The notes beneath the pieces are model-generated. The model did no database searches, was not told where the DNA came from, and saw nothing but the letters and a program-made list of their open reading frames with translations. The position numbers and the translations under genes were made by a program. Positions 1 to 5,700 of a DNA stretch of 8,762 nucleotides are shown piece by piece. The DNA comes from Bacteroidota bacterium (GTDB lineage: Bacteria; Bacteroidota; Bacteroidia; Flavobacteriales; Flavobacteriaceae): the NCBI GenBank assembly GCA_004356305.1, contig SMXJ01000151.1, positions 1 through 8,762 on the forward strand. Direction: 5' to 3'. Positions within the stretch are counted from its first letter, which is position 1; each line of letters begins with the position of its first letter.

Positions 1-182
1 AACGACTCCATTAGTATAGTCTTAGCTAAGGGAGCGTCCATTCTACAGCATATAGACTACAATAAAGGTATCGGAACAGTAGTGATATCAAATCGAAACC
101 ATGGCCCGCAGTAAAATTCACAACATAATAGTTGGACTTACCAGGTTCTAGAACAGTTTCGGGCGATGTTAACAACAATTGA
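1..182. other. Unassigned left edge
   Basis: No gene can be named here. On the plus strand the first frame is open from the window edge for 37 codons and stops with TAA at 112-114, so it could be the 3' end of a gene cut by the window. The minus strand also has an open frame of similar length, so neither is statistically compelling. Base 145-154 is a 10-base palindrome (GTTCTAGAAC) with no obvious role. If the plus-strand frame is real, it would converge with the SnoaL-like gene, whose stop codon is at 183-185. Confidence 0.2.
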
Positions 183-620
183 CTACCCCGAAGCAACAAG
201 CACCCCGAGGTTCATTACTACGCGTTCGGAGATGAGTTTGTCGGTCTTGTCGAAGTGATAAAAGGCGACGAACGGCAGTTCTACGTTGCGGCCCGTGGCT
301 GCAAAGCCTAGGAATTCACCGACATGTTTGCCACACAGGCGTCCCTCGACGATGATTTCATCCTCTGTGAAATGTTCGGCGTCGATACAGTTTTGAAGGT
401 CTTCTAAAGCGCCGTCTGTGCCGGAAAACCCTATAAGGATGTGCGCATCACGAATGCTTTTCGGGTCCGTGAATGGGATTCGGTTGTAAAGCATCTCACC
501 GTCAGATGAGAAGGTCGCCATAATACCATTCAAGTCATGGCCGTTCTCAACGTCATAGTGGGTTTTAAGCAGGGCTCTTCGACGGGCCTTCTCGCTCTCG
601 GTAATGGTCATGTGTGTCAT
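183..620 (-). CDS. SnoaL-like / NTF2-fold protein (ester cyclase-like family)
   Basis: This 145-residue protein has the length and pattern of SnoaL-like proteins, small alpha+beta-barrel (NTF2-fold) proteins that include polyketide cyclases, isomerases and many members of unknown substrate. The N-terminal helix region (about 8-45) ends in a 'NGHDLNGIMATF' segment typical of the family. The best signature is at about 97-118, GKHVGEFLGFAATGRNVELP, matching the family pattern G-x-H-x-G-E-x-x-G-x-x-A-T-G-R-x-V. It is followed by a 'FYHFDKTDKLISERV' strand pair. There is no signal peptide, so it is cytoplasmic. Two starts are possible, ATG at 618-620 and ATG at 609-611; I kept the longer. G+C is much higher than in neighbours: bases 241-300 and 541-600 each contain 34/60 G+C, against 15/60 in 1561-1620. 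This suggests acquisition from a higher-GC donor. The substrate is unknown. Confidence 0.8.
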   Translation of the reverse strand: MTHMTITESEKARRRALLKTHYDVENGHDLNGIMATFSSDGEMLYNRIPFTDPKSIRDAHILIGFSGTDGALEDLQNCIDAEHFTEDEIIVEGRLCGKHVGEFLGFAATGRNVELPFVAFYHFDKTDKLISERVVMNLGVLVASG

Positions 621-737
621 TATTTATGGATTTAAGTTTATAATAACACAAAATTGCATCTATTTATCCCAGCAGATGTTACAACATTATTGAAATAAAG
701 TATAAGATTTTAGATCGTGCCCAACAGCAGAGAGGTA

Positions 738-1310
738 CTATACCTTGTCGAGCTGCTTTCTGTCTGACTCCAGCATATTGCGGAATTGTGAAGGCCTCAT
801 TCCGGTAATTTGCTTAAACTGGTTGGAGAGGTATTGGGGGCTGCTGTAATTCAACTCAAATGCAATCTCGTTAATCGTCAGCTCTCCGTACTTAAGGAGT
901 TCTTTGATTTTCTCGATTTTTTGTTGAATGATAAACTTTTCAATTGTTCTTCCTTCAATTGTAGAGAAAAGGTTACTTATATAGGAGTAATCACGCCCAA
1001 TTTGCTTCTCTAATATCTGTGATAAGTTCTCTTGTGGTGGGCTGCTATCTGTATTGTAGTGCACTTGATTGATGATGATGCTCTTGATGTCATTGATCAT
1101 TCTGTTATTGCTGTCGTCAAGGAGTTCAAATCCTTCTTTGGCTAAACTGTGTTCGAGTTCATTTTTGTTAATCTGATGAGGCCAGATTAGTTCAACTTTT
1201 CCAAGTTCTATGCTTTTAATTTCGTACCCCAGCTTTTGTAATTCCTCCCGAACAACCTTAACGCAACGGTCGCACACCATATTCTTTATGTAGAGTTTGA
1301 CTGTTTTCAT
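738..1310 (-). CDS. HMA-like/AraC-type transcriptional regulator
   Basis: A 190-residue cytoplasmic regulator with two parts. Residues 1-66 resemble a heavy-metal-associated (ferredoxin-like) domain: strand KTVKLYIKNMV, then Cys13-Asp-Arg-Cys16 at the place of the metal-binding CxxC loop, then a helix and two further strands. Residues about 95-182 are an AraC-type double helix-turn-helix with the C-terminal signature around 147-177 (NEIAFELNYSSPQYLSNQFK, then GMRPSQFR). Such fusions are known in Bacteroidota, often beside metal-resistance genes, so a metal-responsive role is a reasonable inference. No metal transporter is visible here, however. The frame also allows a GTG start at 1320-1322, but ATG at 1308-1310 places the protein start directly before the first HMA strand and keeps the gene outside the inverted-repeat element, so I chose it. 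No terminator hairpin with a T-run is seen downstream. Confidence 0.9.
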   Translation of the reverse strand: MKTVKLYIKNMVCDRCVKVVREELQKLGYEIKSIELGKVELIWPHQINKNELEHSLAKEGFELLDDSNNRMINDIKSIIINQVHYNTDSSPPQENLSQILEKQIGRDYSYISNLFSTIEGRTIEKFIIQQKIEKIKELLKYGELTINEIAFELNYSSPQYLSNQFKQITGMRPSQFRNMLESDRKQLDKV

Positions 1311-1405
1311 TTTACATGGCACACAACGTGTTTGTGTATGGTTTCGTTGCGTTAGTTTAGCGACTAATTTACTAAATAATTACAGACCAACGGTTCGACT
1401 GCGAG

Positions 1406-1425
1406 GAATTTCCGATAGGAAATTC
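1406..1425. repeat. Hairpin GAATTTCC-GATA-GGAAATTC
   Basis: A perfect 8-base-pair stem (1406-1413 with 1418-1425) and a four-base GATA loop, inside the larger inverted-repeat element. There is no T-run next to it, so it is not a convincing terminator. Confidence 0.75.
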
Positions 1426-1428
1426 AGA

Positions 1429-1448
1429 CCTGCCTGCCGGCAGGCAGG
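1429..1448. repeat. Perfect 20-base CCTG/CAGG palindrome
   Basis: CCTGCCTGCCGGCAGGCAGG is its own reverse complement and is G+C rich in an A+T-rich intergenic region. Similar CCTGCC-type palindromes are, from my recollection, scattered through flavobacterial genomes as REP-like elements. That could not be checked here, since the window has one copy only. Confidence 0.8.
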
Positions 1449-1514
1449 AGCAATGAACTATACACGGTGTTACCCAACATTTTTTATTTCACTGTGTTAT
1501 TTTAAAGTTCCGTA

Positions 1515-1808
1515 TTAAACCATTGATTTGTTGCAGTAAGTTGTTTTTTCAAAATCCCTAATATTTATTGAGATAATTGGAACATCTGGGAACATCAATT
1601 TTAATTCAGTAACTATTCTTTTCGAAAGATTACTTTTTTGAGAGACAGTTCGTCCTTCCATAATATTAGCGAAAATGTGAATGAAATCATCTTTAGTATT
1701 TCCGATATTGTAATATTTAAAAGGATTAATTCTTACTTTAATATCTCCTTTATCAAAAAGGTCAGTTGATTCCACTGTATCATATATTTTCTGAATAATT
1801 TCTTTAAG
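1515..1808 (-). pseudogene. 5'-truncated 5-carboxymethyl-2-hydroxymuconate isomerase
   Basis: The frame encodes most of a 5-carboxymethyl-2-hydroxymuconate delta-isomerase (CHMI, tautomerase superfamily; homoprotocatechuate degradation). Recognisable blocks are a helix followed by 'STDLFDKGDIKVRINPFKYY', then 'DDFIHIFANIMEGRTVSQKS' and the C-terminal 'PIISINIRDFEKTTY'. Homology fades at about 1808. The first ~15-20 residues of the family, including the N-terminal strand and the Pro1 that acts as catalytic base after Met removal, are absent. The frame runs upstream without any ATG until an in-frame TAA at 1836-1838, inside the neighbouring lipoprotein gene. Only a GTG at 1773-1775 (86 residues) could serve as a start. 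The family normally has about 115-125 residues. The product, if made, should lack tautomerase activity. The break coincides with the stop codon of the lipoprotein gene at 1820, suggesting a deletion or recombination junction there. Confidence 0.72.
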
Positions 1809-1819
1809 TGATTTTATTT

Positions 1820-2173
1820 TTATAATCTTTTCTCGTTACTGTATAAACTCCATCCAAGATTTTTCACTTTCTCCAAATCAGCTCTACTGATTTTTGCCCC
1901 AAAATGAAGACTTGAAGGACACCCACAGGCAGAACATGTCACGAAATTTATTTTTTCCGAGTCAAGAACGACTATGTCATACCCATTTAGAAAAAATAAT
2001 GCTGAACTAAGATCTGAGAATATTGTTTTTTCACATTGATTCCCTGCGTGATGCTTAATCCATATTAAGTTTTCAGAATTATCTGAAGAAGTTGTAGTCT
2101 TGTCTTGACTTGATTTACACCCTTGTATTGTGATTAAAAAAGTACTTGTGATAATGAATAATAATAATTTCAT
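1820..2173 (-). CDS. Small Cys-rich lipoprotein of unknown function
   Basis: A 117-residue protein that I cannot assign to a named family. Residues 1-18 are a signal peptide with a hydrophobic core (LLLFIITSTFLITI) ending in the lipobox IQG-Cys19, so it should be lipidated and exported, probably to the outer membrane or periplasm. A Ser/Thr-rich linker (20-35) follows. The folded part has Cys47 and a cluster Cys80-x2-Cys83-x-Cys85-Pro-x4-His90, which looks like a metal-binding or disulfide-forming motif. The C-terminal 'SRADLEKVKNLGW' suggests a helix leading to a final strand. ATG at 2171-2173 directly precedes the signal peptide. Its stop codon lies 12 bases from where homology of the isomerase remnant begins, so the two may be co-transcribed by accident of rearrangement. 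Confidence 0.82.
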   Translation of the reverse strand: MKLLLFIITSTFLITIQGCKSSQDKTTTSSDNSENLIWIKHHAGNQCEKTIFSDLSSALFFLNGYDIVVLDSEKINFVTCSACGCPSSLHFGAKISRADLEKVKNLGWSLYSNEKRL

Positions 2174-2390
2174 TTTTGAGAATCTATAAGATTGATCGGA
2201 ACAAACGTCAAGCCGATTTACTTCCTAGCAGTATATTATCTATTATGCACAACTAGTTAGTAAACGCATTTTATTGGGTTTATTTACCTTTCAAATATAG
2301 CTCGTTTAGGCAACATTTCGAAAGGACTTGTGATATTTGTGAGATTAGTGGTACTAACATGTGTATAAATTTCTGTAGTCTTAGAACTAC
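2174..2390. other. AT-rich intergenic region with no gene
   Basis: No frame with coding character and no RNA gene is seen. It separates the lipoprotein gene, which should be transcribed leftwards from here, from the first tRNA-end repeat. A TATATTTG sequence on the minus strand (2299 to 2292) fits the Bacteroidota -7 element TAnnTTTG, but no TTG lies at the expected distance upstream, so I do not call it a promoter. Confidence 0.5.
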
Positions 2391-2475
2391 TAGCATATAC
2401 TTTAGCTCAATAAAAAAGCCTTTTCAAATCATCTGATTTTAAAGGCTTTACAAGGATATGGTGTGGTCCCACATG
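2391..2475 (-). repeat. Direct repeat copy A: tRNA 3'-end remnant plus terminator
   Basis: This 85-base tract matches 7417-7501 at 61 of 85 positions without gaps (hand count), in the same orientation, with the last 13 bases identical (GTGGTCCCACATG, 2463-2475). Read on the minus strand, bases 2485 to 2464 give GTTTGAGGCCCATGTGGGACCA. This fits the end of a tRNA gene: a T-loop close to TTCGAGC, 3' half of the T-stem CCATG, 3' half of the acceptor stem TGGGACC and discriminator A. The upstream tRNA body is missing. A terminator hairpin follows on the same strand. The best explanation is an attachment-site remnant of an element that integrates at a tRNA 3' end. Confidence 0.6.
2412..2449 (-). 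terminator. Terminator hairpin of repeat copy A
   Basis: AAAGCCTTT (2415-2423) pairs with AAAGGCTTT (2441-2449). Inside the loop AAATCA pairs with TGATTT around a two-base turn. Read on the minus strand, the stem is followed by six Ts (2417 to 2412). It has no intact minus-strand gene upstream, so it is probably a relic of the tRNA terminator. Confidence 0.7.
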
Positions 2476-2646
2476 GGCCTCAAACACGATATTGACGGCA
2501 GCCAGCTACGAGATGTGTTCTATGAAGAAAATGATATGGACCGTATTATTTCCTATTGCAAAAAGGATACTATTATTGTGGCTCAAATTTTACTGAAACT
2601 TCGGAATGAAGACTTGCTTGCAGAGGATGAAATTCTTTCGGAGTAA
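2458..2646 (+). pseudogene. C-terminal fragment of a PolB-like 3'-5' exonuclease
   Basis: The frame ends with a sequence I recognise as the C-terminus of the Bacteroidota 3'-5' exonuclease family related to the DNA polymerase B exonuclease domain, normally roughly 230-250 residues. The visible part, from about residue 9 (2482), contains KHDIDGSQLRDVFYEENDMD and then the ExoIII motif Y-C-K-K-D-T (Tyr-x3-Asp), ending in 'LLKLRNEDLLAEDEIL'. ExoI and ExoII motifs, with the other catalytic acidic residues, are missing, so it cannot be active. The first eight codons are not exonuclease sequence: they are the tRNA-end repeat read in frame, and the ATG at 2458-2460 is fortuitous. The gene was therefore cut exactly at the tRNA-like core. 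It is the only recognisable coding sequence on the plus strand and converges with the large secreted-protein gene. Confidence 0.65.
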
Positions 2647-2658
2647 ACAATACTAAAT

Positions 2659-2691
2659 AAAAACCCACCCGCCAGAGGCGGACGGGTTTTT
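2659..2691. terminator. Bidirectional terminator between convergent genes
   Basis: A 15-position stem, 2659-2673 with 2677-2691, pairs at 13 positions around an AGA loop. The core is G+C rich (CCCGCC/GGCGG) and is flanked by A5 on the left and T5 on the right, so it can terminate in both directions. It lies 12 bases after the exonuclease fragment's stop codon and 21 bases beyond the stop codon of the large minus-strand gene. Confidence 0.88.
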
Positions 2692-2712
2692 AATTCAGTA
2701 TAAATTAGTAGA

Positions 2713-5700
2713 TCATTCTTTAATGAAGCTTTGTATCATCAACTCTTCCCCATCGTTTACTTCCATGAAATAAATACCGTTTTTCAATTTTTCAACATCT
2801 ATTGAATCTCGAGAAAGAACTCCTGTTAATACAATTTGTCCCATAATATTAACAATACGATACGTCATCACGTTGCTTACATCAAATAGTTTAACATTCA
2901 ATGTTGTTTTGACCGGATTAGGATATAATACAAAATCTCTTTCGATATAGATATTGTCCTCATCTCCCAGGAATCCCTCAAATGCCCCACCTAAGTTGGT
3001 TATCGTATTAGTTTGGATAGGTGCAAAGCCTGAGTTTCCGGTTATTGTTACTTGATCAATGTATATGCGATCTCCATTTCCACTGGCATCACATCTAAAA
3101 CGGAATTGTGCATTTGTAGGGAAATTATAAACGCCATTATCTACGGTGACAGTAGCGTTATAGAACGAATTATTTTCAAAATCAGTTCCACTTGCATAAG
3201 CTGCAACGGTATTCCAAGAACCGCCGTCATGGAACTGTACCCAGAAATCTTCTCCATTCTCCATACTATTAGGATAGAAATAGAATTCAATCTCTATAGA
3301 GTTATATGAAGTCACATCAAAAGTTCCTAGTGTCATGACTGATGAACTTGTGTTATCTCTCAATCGTATAGAATACAATCCTTCAAAGGAACGCGAAGTT
3401 GAAAGACGGCGACAATCAGAACCACCATCTATCCAACCGTCCCAACCGGTTTCAAAGAATCCCTGGTGCAATACCGTAGAACTTGACTCGCTTAATGTGG
3501 TTACATTTACAATATTACTGGCCCCCGATTCATTTCCGGCTGCATCCTTTGCAACTACCAAAAAGCTGTAATTGGTAGATGGAATGAGCCCGGTCACAAT
3601 AAAACTTGTGCCGCCGGTAGTACCAATAACCCCTACTCCTTCATATACATCATATCCGGTAACACCTACATTATCTGTTGATGCCGTCCAGGACAGATCC
3701 GTAGTTGTAGAAGTCGTATTTGAAGCTACTAAATTAGTTGGAGCGGTTGGAGATTCGGTATCATCCAGAGTTGTGACTCCCAAGGGTGCACTGGCAGCCG
3801 ATTCATTTCCGGCGGCGTCCTTAGCAACTACGGTAAAACTATAGTTGGTTGCAGGAGCAAGTCCAGTAACATTAAAACTCGTCGTTGCCGTTGACCCTAT
3901 AACTGCCACTCCTTCATACACATCATATCCGGTAACACCAACGTTATCGTTAGAGGCCGTCCAAGACAGATCGGTAGTCGTCATCGTTGTATTTGAAGCC
4001 GTAAGACCGGTTGGTGCGGTTGGTGGTTCCGTATCAGGTGGAGTATCGGTAATAACTGCCACCGCATTGCTTGGTGGCGATTCATTACCAGCTGCATCCT
4101 TTGCAACTACCGTAAAACTATAATTTGTTTCAGGAGCAAGTCCGGTCACATTAAAACTTGTGGTTGGTGAAGAGCCAATAACGGCTGCCCCTTCATAAAT
4201 ATCGTATTCGGTAACACCAATGTCATCGGTTGAAGCTGTCCACGAAAGGTCTGTTGTAGTAGTAGTCGTATTCGAAGCCGTTAAATTAGTTGGAGCCGTT
4301 GGTGGGCTGGTGTCATCCAGGGTGGTAACCACCAAGGGTGCACTGGCGGCAGATTCATTTCCGGCGGCATCTTTTGCGACAACGCTAAAACTATAATTGG
4401 TGGACGGCGTAAGTCCGGTGACATTAAAACTTGTCGTTGCCGTTGATCCTATAACCATCACTCCTTCATACACATCATATCCGGTGACACCAACGTTATC
4501 GGTAGAGGCCGTCCAGGACAGATCGGTTGAAGTAGTTGTCGTATTATTCGCAGTGAGGTTGGAAGGAACCGTTGGAGCTTCCGTATCAGGTGGAGCGTCA
4601 GTGGTAACTGCCACCACATTACTTGGCGGAGATTCATTTCCGGCCGCATCCTTAGCAACTACCGTAAAACTATAATTAGTAGATGGAGTTAATCCGGTTA
4701 CATTAAAACTTGTACCGGATGTAGAACCAATAACTGATACTCCTTCATACACATCATATCCGGTAACTCCTACATTATCAGTAGAGCCAGTCCAGGATAG
4801 ATCTGTAGTCGTAGTAGTCGTATTGGAAGCTGTTAGATTTGTAGGAGCTGTGGGCGGCTCTGTATCGGGACCTCCCGTCGCCACTAACATAATATTATCG
4901 ATGGCAATATCGGCTTGCCAGGTACCTCCTGTAAGCCTGTTGAATCGAACCATAACTGCACTTTCTCCCAGATAAGAGGCAAGGTCGATAGATTGAGACA
5001 ACCATGCATCACCTTGATTCCCGGTTTGGTTCCATATACTGGTCCAGTTATCTCCACCATCAAGACTTACTTCCAGGTCTATACTTCCCATATCATTGGA
5101 ACCAAACATATGATAGTTGAAATCGAAGTTAGCAGCTGTTTTATCGCTCAGGTCAAAACAAGGTGACTCCAGTATGGCGCGTTTATTTGGATATCCGGTC
5201 CCATTACCCGACGCCTCCACATAGATATAAATGGTCCCATCGAAGGCGCTGGATGGCCCGGTGTTGTTTGAAGGCGTACCATTGCTGTCTCGCGTCCAGT
5301 CCAGATCGTCGGCAGTTGATTGGATCCAAACACCGAAAGAACTTTCAAAACTCTCCGAATACGGAAAAGTATTGACTAAATTGGTACAACTTACCGGTGG
5401 TTGAACATCGGTTGTAACTGTTGCCGAGTTGCTAGGTGGTGACTCATTTCCGGCTGCATCCTTAGCGATTACCGAGAAACTATAGTTAGTTGATGGCGTG
5501 AGTCCCGTAACATTAAAGCTTGTCCCGGAGGTAGTACCAATAACCCCTACTCCTTCATACACATCGTATCCCGTAACACCTATATTATCGGTAGAAGGTG
5601 ACCAGGAAAGGTCTGTTGTGGTAGATGTAGTATTGGAGGCGACAAGATTAGTTGGTGCGGTGGGTGGCTCATTATCAGGGACTACCGAAGTAATGGTGAT

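Larger units (their letters stand above)
1321..1476 (-). repeat. attC-like imperfect inverted-repeat element
   Basis: The ends of this intergenic element are inverted copies. The left arm 1334-1350 (GTGTATGGTTTCGTTGC) pairs with the right arm 1450-1465 (GCAATGAACTATACAC): 14 Watson-Crick pairs, two G-T pairs and one bulged T at 1344. Outside these arms AAC (1325-1327) faces GTT (1469-1471) across unpaired spacers of 6 and 3 bases. Inside are two hairpins, 1406-1425 and 1429-1448. An outer AAC/GTT box, an unpaired spacer, an inner box with an extrahelical base and a variable centre are the layout of folded integron attC sites. The outer boxes do not match the strict RYYYAAC/GTTRRRY consensus and no integrase is present, so this is attC-like only. 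It separates the isomerase remnant from the AraC gene. Confidence 0.6.

Noticed and set aside
56..184. Minus-strand frame of about 40 codons downstream of the SnoaL-like gene
   Set aside because: It has no start of its own, no recognisable motif, and competes with an equally long plus-strand frame.
733..745. AGGTA-CTA-TACCT hairpin at the AraC stop codon
   Set aside because: Five base pairs with no following T-run; too weak to call a terminator.
1311..1322. GTG start that would add four residues to the AraC regulator
   Set aside because: It would place the start inside the inverted-repeat element; the ATG at 1308-1310 fits the beginning of the HMA-like domain.
2292..2299. TATATTTG on the minus strand, matching the Bacteroidota -7 element
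   Set aside because: There is no TTG at the expected ~19-base spacing upstream, and such an 8-mer is expected by chance in AT-rich DNA.
3572..4675. Several plus-strand open frames of 85-92 codons with similar sequences
   Set aside because: They are the antisense of the tandem FN3 units; their mutual similarity and period come from the coding repeat on the other strand, and they have no independent coding features.
3490..4866. Regularly spaced repeats that could suggest a CRISPR or satellite array
   Set aside because: The period is about 276 bases and every unit is in frame as an FN3 domain, so it is a coding repeat.
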